Positions 18,035 to 25,847 of a stretch of DNA of 64,000 nucleotides are shown here, piece by piece (the stretch's first letter is position 1; each line of letters opens with the position of its first letter). The notes under the pieces were generated by a model that had not been told where the DNA came from, ran no database searches, and saw nothing but the letters and a program-made list of their open reading frames with translations. The position numbers and the translations under genes are program-made. Origin of the DNA: Streptomyces sp. HD (GTDB lineage: Bacteria; Actinomycetota; Actinomycetes; Streptomycetales; Streptomycetaceae); NCBI RefSeq assembly GCF_028369295.1, contig NZ_JAQMYP010000002.1, positions 278,943 to 342,942 on the forward strand, written 5' to 3'.

Positions 18035-18973
18035 ATGAGCACCTACTCCCGTCTGCGTAACTTCGGTTCGCGTGAGGTCGGCCCGGGCAAGCCCGTCTAC
18101 ATCTGCGGCGAGATCGGCATCAACCACAACGGTGAGCTGGAGAACGCCTTCAAGCTCATCGACGTGGCCGCCGAGGCCGGCTGCGACGCCGTCAAGTTCC
18201 AGAAGCGCACCCCGGAGATCTGCACCCCGCGCGACCAGTGGGACATCGAGCGCGACACCCCCTGGGGCCGGATGACCTACATCGACTACCGCCACCGTGT
18301 GGAGTTCGGTGAGGACGAGTACCGCCAGATCGACGAGTACTGCAAGAGCAAGAACATCGACTGGTTCGCCTCCCCGTGGGACACCGAGGCCGTCGCCTTC
18401 CTGGAGAAGTTCGACGTCCCGGCGCACAAGGTGGCCTCGGCCTCCCTGACCGACGACGAGCTGCTGCGCGCCCTGCGCGCCACCGGCCGCGCCGTCATCC
18501 TCTCCACCGGCATGTCGACGCCGAAGCAGATCCGCCACGCGGTCGAGGTCCTGGGCTCGGACAACATCCTGATGTGCCACGCGACTTCGACCTACCCCGC
18601 GAAGGCCGAGGAGCTCAACCTCCGCGCGATCAACACGCTGGAGAAGGAGTTCCCGAACGTCCCGATCGGCTACTCCGGCCACGAGACGGGCCTGCAGACC
18701 ACGCTGGCCGCGGTCGCCCTCGGCGCCACCTTCGTGGAGCGCCACATCACCCTGGACCGCGCGATGTGGGGTTCGGACCAGGCCGCCTCGGTCGAGCCGC
18801 AGGGCCTCACCCGCCTCGTCCGCGACATCCGCACCATCGAGGCGTCCCTCGGTGACGGCGTCAAGAAGGTCTACGACTCCGAGCTCGGCCCGATGAAGAA
18901 GCTGCGCCGCGTCGCCGGTGTGGTCGCCGAGGCGGAGATCGCCGCGGCGGCGGGCGAGCCGGTGTCGGTCTGA
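18035..18973 (+). CDS. NeuB-type nonulosonate-9-phosphate synthase without SAF domain
   Basis: A 312-residue TIM-barrel synthase: ICGEIGINHNG (23-33), AVKFQKRTPE, FASPWD, STGM, GYSGHE and VERHITLD are all typical of NeuB/SpsE enzymes that condense PEP with a mannose-type sugar. Usual family members are about 340-360 residues and end in an antifreeze-like (SAF) domain; this one stops about 40 residues early and shows no SAF sequence. It lies 14 bases after the CMP-synthetase gene in the same operon. Kdn-9-phosphate synthase is the likeliest role, from context and from the known S. coelicolor teichulosonic acid region. Confidence 0.88.
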   Translation: MSTYSRLRNFGSREVGPGKPVYICGEIGINHNGELENAFKLIDVAAEAGCDAVKFQKRTPEICTPRDQWDIERDTPWGRMTYIDYRHRVEFGEDEYRQIDEYCKSKNIDWFASPWDTEAVAFLEKFDVPAHKVASASLTDDELLRALRATGRAVILSTGMSTPKQIRHAVEVLGSDNILMCHATSTYPAKAEELNLRAINTLEKEFPNVPIGYSGHETGLQTTLAAVALGATFVERHITLDRAMWGSDQAASVEPQGLTRLVRDIRTIEASLGDGVKKVYDSELGPMKKLRRVAGVVAEAEIAAAAGEPVSV

Positions 18974-19020
18974 CCGGTACCGGTCCGACACAGATCCAGA
19001 TCCTGTCCTGCTGAGTCCGG

Positions 19021-19051
19021 GTCCGAGTGCTCCCAGTAAGGGCGCTCGGAC
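19021..19051 (+). terminator. Stem-loop terminator after the NeuB-type gene
   Basis: GTCCGAGTGC pairs with GCGCTCGGAC (ten base pairs, one G-U) around an 11-base loop, 48 bases past the stop. It separates the next gene from the operon. Confidence 0.6.
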
Positions 19052-19112
19052 TCGGAGCCGGTTTGACCGCCTGCTGACCGCCTTCTGAGCGACTTCTGAA
19101 TACGAGCGCCCC

Positions 19113-20216
19113 ATGAGCGCCTTACGACGGGTAGGTCGTACGTCGATGAGCTTCCGCGCCGGGAACACCGGCCCCCACACTCTCGCCTTCGTCGAGAGCC
19201 CGGTACAGCTCCTGAACGTGCTGGAGTGGGCACACGCCCACGCGCACAGCGTCGGCGCGGGGCTCACCCTCGTCGTCCTGTCCCCGAACGACCCCATGAC
19301 CCGCGGCCAGCTGCGCCGGATGGCCGAGCTGGCCCGCGAGGACGGTCATCAGGTCCGCTGGGAGGAGGCGCGGGGCGGCGCGGCGGCCCCGTTCCAGACG
19401 ATCGGCGGCCTGGCGGGCCTGCTGCGCAGGGCGGACCGGGTGGTCCTGGGCGACCCGTTCTCCCGCTACGTCCAACTCCTGCTGACCATCACGAAGGCCC
19501 GCGACCTGGTCGTCGTGGACGACGGCACGGCGACGATGGAGTTCGTCGCCCAACTGGCGCGCGGCGAACGCCTGGTCCGCTGGCACCGCAAGGGCGGCCG
19601 CCCCGGCCCGCGCGACCTGGTCTTCGCCCCGGTGTCGTCGGCGGCCCGGAAACGACTGACGCCGTCCGACAGCCGAACGGTCGAGATCTTCTCCTCCATG
19701 CCGATGGAGGAAACCCCGGACGGCGTGAAGGTCACCGCCAACACCTTCGCCTGGACCCGCGACCGCTTCGGCCCGCCGCGCATCACGAAGGGCGCGGACA
19801 TGGTGGGTACGTCGCTGGTCGAGACGGGAGTCGTGGACGGCGACCGCTACCTGGAGGCGGTCAGCTCCCTCGCCAAGACCCATGGCGCCACCCGCTACTT
19901 CGCCCACCGCCGCGAGAGCGCCGAGAAGCTCCACCGACTGGCGGTCGAGACGGGCCTGGAGGTCGTACGCCCGGACCTGCCCCTGGAGCTGATCGCACGC
20001 CGCGGACCGATAGGACGGACGATCCTGAGCTTCCCGTCGACGGTGGTGCATACGCTGCCGCTGGCCCTGACGGGTACGGAGGTCCGGGTCGCGGTGTGCG
20101 ACATCGATCCGGCTTGGCTGACGGAGAATGCCTCGCCTCGGGCGCAGGGGTTTTTGTCCGGCGTTACCGGGACCGCGCGGGACGTGCACCGACTGTCGGC
20201 GGTTACGGCGGTGTGA
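19113..20216 (+). CDS. Sialyltransferase-like protein (GT52/polyST type)
   Basis: A 367-residue protein with LAFVESPVQLLNVLEW at its start, a classical acidic-acidic-Gly motif VVVDDGTA (136-138), a His-Arg pair in YFAHRRES (265-266) where relatives have His-Pro, and SFPSTVVHTL (307-310). This order matches bacterial sialyl- and polysialyltransferases, though it is distant from the proteins at 10024 and 12812. ATG at 19113 or 19146 could be the start; neither has a strong ribosome site. A terminator separates it from the synthase gene. It probably adds the first or a terminal nonulosonate. Confidence 0.78.
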   Translation: MSALRRVGRTSMSFRAGNTGPHTLAFVESPVQLLNVLEWAHAHAHSVGAGLTLVVLSPNDPMTRGQLRRMAELAREDGHQVRWEEARGGAAAPFQTIGGLAGLLRRADRVVLGDPFSRYVQLLLTITKARDLVVVDDGTATMEFVAQLARGERLVRWHRKGGRPGPRDLVFAPVSSAARKRLTPSDSRTVEIFSSMPMEETPDGVKVTANTFAWTRDRFGPPRITKGADMVGTSLVETGVVDGDRYLEAVSSLAKTHGATRYFAHRRESAEKLHRLAVETGLEVVRPDLPLELIARRGPIGRTILSFPSTVVHTLPLALTGTEVRVAVCDIDPAWLTENASPRAQGFLSGVTGTARDVHRLSAVTAV

Positions 20217-20227
20217 GCCGGCCGCGC

Positions 20228-20689
20228 TCAGTGGTTTCCGGGCGGTTGGGTGATGACGATTCGCCAGATCACCGAATTGGGCGCTGAGAACTTCCACGCG
20301 AGTTCGTGCACATTGGCGTGCGGAATCTCCGCGGTGAACACGCCGCTCCCGTCACCGCACTGAGACCCGGCAAGGATCTTTCCGGCGGCGGTGATGCTGA
20401 ACTTGGACGGGCCGGCGCATGTCCACATCACCGTTATGGATGAGGCTTTCCCCGCGGACGCGGAAAGTGTGGCACTGCCCGCGCCTTGACCCGACCCCGT
20501 GTACAGCGTCTTCGACCCGACAGGGACCGGAGACTGGACCGGATCAGGAAGGCGGTCCGGGCTCGTCGGGGTCCGCATCTCAGAGGGCGTCGCGCCGTGG
20601 GTGGCGGTCGCCTGGGGGTTGCCGCCGGCGGAACAGGCTGACACAAGCACCAGAGCCGAAAGGCCGACGGCCAGCAGGGAAACCTTCAT
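20228..20689 (-). CDS. Small secreted lipoprotein, function unknown
   Basis: A 153-residue protein with lipobox LVSAC (lipidated Cys about residue 19), a Thr/Pro-rich linker (about 25-57) and a compact domain with two Cys (MWTCAG, GSQCGDG) likely forming a disulfide. No family is recognised. It begins 15 bases after the stop of another secreted protein gene on the same strand, so the two probably form a unit. Confidence 0.8.
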   Translation of the reverse strand: MKVSLLAVGLSALVLVSACSAGGNPQATATHGATPSEMRTPTSPDRLPDPVQSPVPVGSKTLYTGSGQGAGSATLSASAGKASSITVMWTCAGPSKFSITAAGKILAGSQCGDGSGVFTAEIPHANVHELAWKFSAPNSVIWRIVITQPPGNH

Positions 20690-20704
20690 CAGAACGTCCT
20701 CGAC

Positions 20705-21317
20705 TCACGAGTGGGCAATGTAGGGCGAGAGCGCCGGGAGCTTGGCGGTCCCGTGGTTCGAGGCGATCCACTTGCAGCCACCGTTATAAGAACCGTACTG
20801 CCAGTTGAAGGAGTATCCCTTCGAGCCGAGGGCAAGCCATCCGTCCTTCTGGCTCGCCGGAACTTTCCACGATCCGCTGAGGGTCACGGTGGTTGTTTTC
20901 GCGTAGGAGATCGAGCCGCTGATGGTCTCCTCGGCGGAGGCCACGAGAATTGACTCGCTCAGCTTGGCCGCATAGGAGAAGGTGCCGGTCCAGGTGTGGC
21001 CCTTGGCCACCGAGACCGAGAGCGTGACGCCGGACTGTCCGTAGACGGTCTTGCTCTTGTCACCGACGAACGTGCTCTTGACGTTGGAGAAGGAGAAGCC
21101 CAGGTCGGCTGGGCAGCCGTCCGTATGTACCGGACCGTTGACGTCGGCGTCGGCCGGTGCCTGGGGGATCGGGTTCCCGTCCTGGTCGGCACCGACCGGC
21201 GTCGGGGAATCCTCTGCAAAGGCGGTGCCCGAGCCCCCGCCTCCTATGGCAAGAAAAGCGGTGAGTGCAACGGCCGTGCCTGGGAGAGAGTCAAGAAAAT
21301 TCGAACAATTTGATCAA
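20705..21317 (-). CDS. Secreted protein of unknown function, apparent frameshift at the 5' end
   Basis: The frame ending at 20705 is open back to about 21309 and encodes a signal peptide (LPGTAVALTAFLAIGGGG...TAFA, cleavage before EDSP) followed by a 160-residue Ser/Thr-rich mature protein with Cys in DGCPADLG and NGGCKW. No ATG, GTG or TTG lies in that frame before the signal sequence. A TTG at 21317 reads MIKLFEFS then stops; removing one T of the TTTT run (minus strand, near 21297-21300) would join MIKLFEFL to the signal peptide. So this is either a one-base insertion, a read error or a rare start. A simple caller would see only the fragment starting at 21010. Confidence 0.6.
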
Positions 21318-21413
21318 CGCTTGAGCTTGATGGTAGGCCGAGAATATTGCCGTTCTTGTACTCTCTTTGCTCAATAAAGAATTGAGGCGGCTTGATCCTT
21401 GGTCATCCGGGTC

Positions 21414-22112
21414 TTATGCCGCCCTCCGGGCCAGCAGAAACGCGCGAGGCCGCTTCTCCTCGCCCTGTGGTTCGCGCAGGACGCGGGCCTGGAGTTGGAG
21501 GCCGGCCTTGGTCAGGGCGTCGGTGACGGTGTCCGGGGTGCGCCAGTAGTAGTCGAGGGCGATCTCCTGGCCGAAGCGTTCGGTCAGGTGGAGTCGGTCC
21601 TCGGTGTCGCCGGACTGGAAGGACAGGAGAACCGGGGCGCCGGGGCGTAGGACGCGGTGGAATTCGGTGAATGCGGCGGGCAGGTGGTCGTCGGGGACGT
21701 GGATGATCGAGAACAGCGCGATGATTCCGCCCAGTGTCTCGTCCGGCAGGTCCAGAGACGTCATCGATCCCACGTGGAACCGGAGTTCAGGATGCGCGCG
21801 GCGAGCCAGCGCCACCATCTGCGGTGAGATGTCGACGCCGAAGACCGGTACACCGAGAGCGGCCAGGCGGGCGGTGATGTAGCCCGGTCCGCTGCCGAGG
21901 TCGGCGACGGGGGCCGGGGCGTGGTCGCGGGCCAGCTCGGCGAAGGTGGTGACCAGGGAGCGGTCCAGGGGATGGCTGTCGGCCAGCCAGTCCGGGAAGG
22001 CCTCCGTGTAGGCGGGCGCGATGGCGTCGTACGAGGCTCTGGTGGTCTCCAGGAAGTCTGCGCGCTCGGCCGTCGTGGGGGTCTGGGGGTTCTCGGCGGT
22101 CACGGGGCGCAC
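21414..22112 (-). CDS. Class I SAM-dependent methyltransferase
   Basis: A 232-residue enzyme with motif I VADLGSGPGYITARLAALG, acidic residue in FGVDIS, then SMTSLDLPDE and FHRVLRPGAPVLLSF, typical of ubiE/BioC-like methyltransferases. The start may be the GTG at 22103 rather than 22112; TAGGGT just upstream could be a -10 for a leaderless message. The substrate is unknown and neighbours give no clear hint. Confidence 0.88.
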   Translation of the reverse strand: MRPVTAENPQTPTTAERADFLETTRASYDAIAPAYTEAFPDWLADSHPLDRSLVTTFAELARDHAPAPVADLGSGPGYITARLAALGVPVFGVDISPQMVALARRAHPELRFHVGSMTSLDLPDETLGGIIALFSIIHVPDDHLPAAFTEFHRVLRPGAPVLLSFQSGDTEDRLHLTERFGQEIALDYYWRTPDTVTDALTKAGLQLQARVLREPQGEEKRPRAFLLARRAA

Positions 22113-22145
22113 CCTAGTGCGGACGATGGACGGGCGTCCGGGAGT

Positions 22146-22364
22146 TCACCGATGCGACCGCTGCGGCCCCGTGGCGGAGTGAGGGGACTTCAGGGCCTCT
22201 ATGAAGGGGGTGAAGGCTCCGGCCGGGAAGGTGAGGATTGCTCCGGCCGGGGACTTTGAGTCGCGGATGGCTATGCGGGTGCGGCGGTCTGAGATTTCCA
22301 CGCAGGCGTTGCCTTCGCCGCCACCGGAGTAGCTCGACTTCTGCCAGGGGGTGGGGGTAGTCAT
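22146..22364 (-). CDS. DUF397 protein of a WhiJ-like locus
   Basis: A 72-residue DUF397 protein (WQKSSYSGGGEGNACVEI, IRDSKSP, LTFPAGAF). The ATG at 22364 is decided by GAGGAG just upstream; it follows the regulator gene by eight bases. In Streptomyces these small proteins are encoded beside XRE-DUF5753 regulators and are thought to act with them in developmental control (WhiJ, AbaA-type loci). Confidence 0.9.
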   Translation of the reverse strand: MTTPTPWQKSSYSGGGEGNACVEISDRRTRIAIRDSKSPAGAILTFPAGAFTPFIEALKSPHSATGPQRSHR

Positions 22365-22372
22365 GGTGCTCC

Positions 22373-23224
22373 TCACAGCTCCTTGACCAGATTGTGGATG
22401 AAGTCACGCGACCGTTCCGGATCGAGTGACACACGCTCCAGCCTACGGAAGAGTGTTCGGAATCGTTCGAGTTGGGCCTCGGCGTCGACAAACGCTGTGC
22501 CGTGGGGGCCATCGCGTACAACGGTGTCCAATTTGGGAACCGGACCGCCTACGTACACCATGGCGCTGCCCGCTCCGGCGAAGCTGTCAAGCTCGAAGGG
22601 GATCACCCGGACGGACACGTGGTCGGCTTCGGAGAGCGTCAGGATCCGAGTGAGCTGAGCTCGCGTTGCGGAACGGTCGCCGACTCTGATGCGCAGCGCC
22701 GCTTCGTGGATCACTGCCTCGTACGGGATCGGATCGGATCGCTCGATGATGCCCCTCCGCCTCATTCGGTGCTCCACCCTGAGATCCACCTCGCTCTGTG
22801 GGAACTCCGCGTTCACATAGGAGAAGAGTGCTCGGGCGTAGTCGTCGGTCTGTAGCAGTCCCGGGATGTGCAGGAAGTCGACGTCCCAGCGATGACTAGC
22901 GTGGTACTCCACCTCTGCGAGGTCCAGGTACGGGGTGGGCAAGCTCTCCTGGTAGTCCTCCCACCAGCCGCGCGTCCGGTCGGTCGCCATGGTCACGAGG
23001 GCGTCGACCAAGGCGCCGTCCGAGCAGGCGTAGTTGGCGGCCATGCGGCGAAGGCGCTTCTCGCTCACACCTGCGAGGCCCGTCTCGATCTGACTGATCT
23101 GTGCGGAGCTCACCCCCAGTGCTGTCGCTGCCTCTCGGCCCGTGATGCCCGCCGCATCGCGAAGCCGCCGCAGTTCGGTCGCCAGTCGCATCTGACGTGC
23201 CGTCGGCTCACTCCTCAGCGCCAT
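22373..23224 (-). CDS. XRE-family regulator with DUF5753 domain (WhiJ-like)
   Basis: A 283-residue protein with an N-terminal Cro/C1 helix-turn-helix (about 14-68; GREAATALGVSSAQISQIE) and a C-terminal DUF5753 domain (about 95-278; IPGLLQTDDYARAL, FELDSFAGAGSAMVYV). Together with the DUF397 gene downstream and the divergent ATPase at 23456 it forms the three-part set found in many Streptomyces copies. Confidence 0.93.
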   Translation of the reverse strand: MALRSEPTARQMRLATELRRLRDAAGITGREAATALGVSSAQISQIETGLAGVSEKRLRRMAANYACSDGALVDALVTMATDRTRGWWEDYQESLPTPYLDLAEVEYHASHRWDVDFLHIPGLLQTDDYARALFSYVNAEFPQSEVDLRVEHRMRRRGIIERSDPIPYEAVIHEAALRIRVGDRSATRAQLTRILTLSEADHVSVRVIPFELDSFAGAGSAMVYVGGPVPKLDTVVRDGPHGTAFVDAEAQLERFRTLFRRLERVSLDPERSRDFIHNLVKEL

Positions 23225-23455
23225 TGAGTGCTCCTCTCAACGCGCCCTGAAGCGCGACTCGTTCGGGGCCAGATTACGCGGTCGGCTTGCAGAACTTAAA
23301 AATCAATACCTACTGTTGGTGACGCGACGCACACGATGCGGATTGCCGGGATTCCGGAAGCGCACCGCCCCGTCCTGCCATGACGGCTGCGGCACTGCCA
23401 CCGCCCGCCACCCGCAGATCACCGAAATCCCCGCCATCAGGACTGGAGCTGTCGC

Positions 23456-23863
23456 ATGCCCGAAACGGAACCCTGGGAGTACACGCTCTACATCCCGAAC
23501 GACGTCCGAGCCGTCACCGTCTCCCGCCGCACCCTCCGGCTCATCCTCACCATGCACGGCCTCATCACCCTCGCCGACACCGCCGAACTCCTCGCCACCG
23601 AGCTGGTCGCCAACGCCGTACTCCACACCAAGGGGCCCGCTGCCCTGCGCGTGCGCTGGTCGGCGGGGGTGCTGCGGTTCGGGGCGTGGGATGCGAATCC
23701 CGAACCTCCGGAGCCGCCGCGGGACTTGGCGCAGCTCGGAGAGGCGGAGGAAGGGCGGGGGCTGGCGATGGTGCGGGCGTGTGCCGATCTGTGGGGGTGG
23801 CAGCCGCTGACCAGGGGCGGAAACCGGGGCAAGTACGTGTGGTGCGAGTTGGCCGCGGCCTAG
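23456..23863 (+). CDS. Anti-sigma-factor-like ATP-binding protein (HATPase)
   Basis: A 135-residue RsbW/SpoIIAB-type GHKL ATPase domain: N box ELVANAVLHTKG and G box GEAEEGRGLAMVRACADLWG. It lacks any kinase phosphoacceptor domain. It is divergent from the XRE-DUF5753 gene with 231 bp between them and completes the WhiJ-like trio. A role in binding a sigma factor or anti-anti-sigma protein is inferred from family. Confidence 0.88.
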   Translation: MPETEPWEYTLYIPNDVRAVTVSRRTLRLILTMHGLITLADTAELLATELVANAVLHTKGPAALRVRWSAGVLRFGAWDANPEPPEPPRDLAQLGEAEEGRGLAMVRACADLWGWQPLTRGGNRGKYVWCELAAA

Positions 23864-24241
23864 GGGCGGCCGTGGGGCCGCCTGCTTCTTGATCGGTGTT
23901 GTGTCTCCGGCATGGGGTGTGCGGGCGGCCGGGGTGAAGTGGGGGCCCTCGATCCGAGTCGAGGGAGGGGGTGCGTTCCTCTGCCCCCGGGGCTGTCGTA
24001 TACGCAGTGTGACGGGAGTGTCGCGCGGTGCTGATGGCGACAGGGATCCGAGCCGCTTTCTCTCGCGGCGTGATTCCGCCGGGTGGACAGAACCGCCGAG
24101 ATGGTGCAAGACGTGGTATGCGTAGAGAAAAGATGTACCTACCCATCTCAATCCCCGCCCATGCGTCGAGCGGCCAGATTTTCTTCCCCTAACGGGTTGA
24201 ACTTTTGTTGATCGAGGGGGAGTTGGCCACCCCGGCGTCCT
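23864..24241. other. Long intergenic region with one weak terminator
   Basis: No supported gene lies here. A seven-bp stem (23865-23871 with 23876-23882) directly after the ATPase stop may terminate it. The right half (24120-24240) is less GC-rich (for example GGGTTGAACTTTTGTTGATCG cut short here) and probably contains the promoter of the hydrolase gene. Confidence 0.5.
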
Positions 24242-24255
24242 ACCCTCTAGAGGGT
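24242..24255. promoter_or_regulatory. 14-bp palindrome at the start of the M20 hydrolase gene
   Basis: ACCCTCTAGAGGGT is a perfect palindrome that ends on the putative GTG start (24254). It could be an operator over a leaderless promoter. No second copy was seen in the window. Confidence 0.5.
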
Positions 24256-25486
24256 GATGCAACTGATGTCCCCAGAGTCCGAGGCCGATCACCCCGGGGA
24301 AGCCGCACTGCCCGGCACCCTGCCGGAGGCGCTCCGCGCGGAACTCGTCGAGTTCCGGCGCGACTTGCACATGCACCCGGAGCTCGGCAACCAGGAGTTC
24401 CGTACGACCGCCGCGATCAAGGCCCGGCTGGAGAAGGCCGGCCTGAAGCCCCGCGTGCTCGCCATCGGAACCGGGCTCATCTGTGACATCGGGGAGTGGG
24501 ACGGCAAGCGGCCCATGCTCGCCCTGCGCGCCGACATCGACGGCCTGCCGATCCCGGACACGAAGAGTGAGTGCCCGTACCGGTCCACCGTGCCGGACCG
24601 GGCGCACGCCTGTGGGCATGACGTGCACACGGCTGTGGTGCTGGGGGCCGGGCTCGTGCTGGCCGAGCTCCACAAGCGCGGGCAGCTGCCCCGGCCCGTG
24701 CGGCTGCTCTTCCAGCCCGCCGAGGAGGTGCTCCCCGGCGGCGCCGCCGAGGTCGTCGAGTGCGGGGTGCTGGAGGGTGTGGGGCAGATGCTCGCCGTGC
24801 ACTGCGACCCCAAGGTGGACGCCGGGAAGATCGGTCTGCGGCAGGGCGCCATCACGTCCGCCTGCGACCGGCTGGAAATCGCCCTCGACGGGCCCGGTGG
24901 GCACACCGCTCGTCCCCACCTCACGACCGACCTGGTCACCGCCGCCGCCCGCGTCGTCACCGACGTACCCGCCCTCGTCGCCCGGCGCACCGACGCCCGC
25001 AGCGGGCTCGCCGTGACCTGGGGGCGTATCGAGTCCGGCCATGCGCCGAACGTCATCCCGCAGCACGCCGAGCTCTCCGGGACCGTCCGCTGCCTGGACC
25101 TCGACGCCTGGCGGCAGGCGCCGGACGTCGTCGTCGCCGCCATCGACGAGGTCGCCAACCTGCACCGTGCCAAGTCGGAGATCAACTACATCCGCGGCGT
25201 CCCGCCCGTCGTCAACGACCCCGCCTCGACGGAGCTGATGCGCGAGGCCATGACCGCCCGCCGTGGCGCCGACTCCGTCGAGAGCACCGAGCAGAGCCTC
25301 GGTGGTGAGGACTTCTCCTGGTACCTGGAGCATGTGCCCGGCGCCATGGCCCGGCTGGGCGTGCGGGTGCCGGGGGACCGGGTCGGGCGTGACCTGCATC
25401 AGGGTGACTTCGATGTGGACGAGTCCGCCATCGCGGTGGGCGTTGAGCTGTTCACGGCGGCCGCGATTCTCGACGCCGCGGAGTAG
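24254..25486 (+). CDS. M20-family amidohydrolase/peptidase
   Basis: A 410-residue zinc amidohydrolase: FRRDLHMHPELG, ALRADIDGLP, CGHDVHTAVVLG (metal His/Asp) and QPAEEVLPGG (catalytic Glu), with a dimerisation domain (about 200-310) and C-terminal GGEDFSWYLEHVPG. Relatives hydrolyse N-acyl amino acids, hippurate or indole-3-acetyl conjugates. GTG 24254, ATG 24257 and ATG 24266 are all possible starts. It precedes the nucleoside-uptake genes but shares no obvious function with them. Confidence 0.92.
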   Translation: MMQLMSPESEADHPGEAALPGTLPEALRAELVEFRRDLHMHPELGNQEFRTTAAIKARLEKAGLKPRVLAIGTGLICDIGEWDGKRPMLALRADIDGLPIPDTKSECPYRSTVPDRAHACGHDVHTAVVLGAGLVLAELHKRGQLPRPVRLLFQPAEEVLPGGAAEVVECGVLEGVGQMLAVHCDPKVDAGKIGLRQGAITSACDRLEIALDGPGGHTARPHLTTDLVTAAARVVTDVPALVARRTDARSGLAVTWGRIESGHAPNVIPQHAELSGTVRCLDLDAWRQAPDVVVAAIDEVANLHRAKSEINYIRGVPPVVNDPASTELMREAMTARRGADSVESTEQSLGGEDFSWYLEHVPGAMARLGVRVPGDRVGRDLHQGDFDVDESAIAVGVELFTAAAILDAAE

Positions 25487-25530
25487 CCCGATCGTCGTAG
25501 GGGTGCGGTGGTGTGGCGGCCGCGGGCCTG

Positions 25531-25592
25531 TTCGGGCTGGTCGCGCCCCGCGGCGGAGCCGCAGATCGACACAGCCCCGCGCCCCTGAGGCG
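25531..25592. repeat. Streptomyces interspersed intergenic repeat, copy 2 (variant)
   Basis: Contains GGCTGGTCGCGCCCCGCGG, GGAGCCGCAGATCGACACAG and CCCCGCGCCCCTGA. It is the reverse-strand relative of the element at 52175-52240, which has the same insert of a short palindrome (CGGCTCCGCCG-type). The 25487-25745 stretch has no gene. Confidence 0.6.
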
Positions 25593-25745
25593 CTCCGGTT
25601 GCGGTCGGCGTGCGGCGGGGGGAGCCTGGCCCCATGCCGGGCGGTCCTGAGCGTCATCACGGTGAAGGCACCCATGGTGCAATCGCCCCATGCGTGCCTT
25701 TCGATCCGGTGGTTCACAAGGCCGTAACCGGCCATCGGCACGAAT

Positions 25746-25752
25746 GGATAAC
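25746..25752 (+). promoter_or_regulatory. Conserved promoter-proximal element GGATAAC of BMP gene 1
   Basis: GGATAAC lies exactly 37 bases before the CTACGCG operator here and also at 27153-27159 before the second BMP gene. The fixed spacing suggests a shared promoter (probably the -10 region) duplicated with the gene. Confidence 0.5.
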
Positions 25753-25782
25753 GGCACGGCGAAACCCCGTTCCCAGGAGTGT

Positions 25783-25794
25783 CTACGCGCGTTA
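25783..25794. promoter_or_regulatory. Nucleoside-regulon operator, BMP gene 1 (CTACGCGCGTTA)
   Basis: The left half matches the CTACGC half-site seen upstream of nucleoside genes; the right half is degenerate (GTTA for GTAG). It lies 53 bases before the BMP start. The identical 12-mer occurs before BMP gene 2. Confidence 0.75.
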
Positions 25795-25847
25795 ATGTGC
25801 GCCGAACTCAGCACCCACTGCGGGGCTTGGAGAATGGGGACTTCACG

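Noticed and set aside
23303..25741. An 812-codon leftward frame opposite the ATPase and M20 hydrolase genes
   Set aside because: It is antisense to genes with full family motifs and has no motif of its own.
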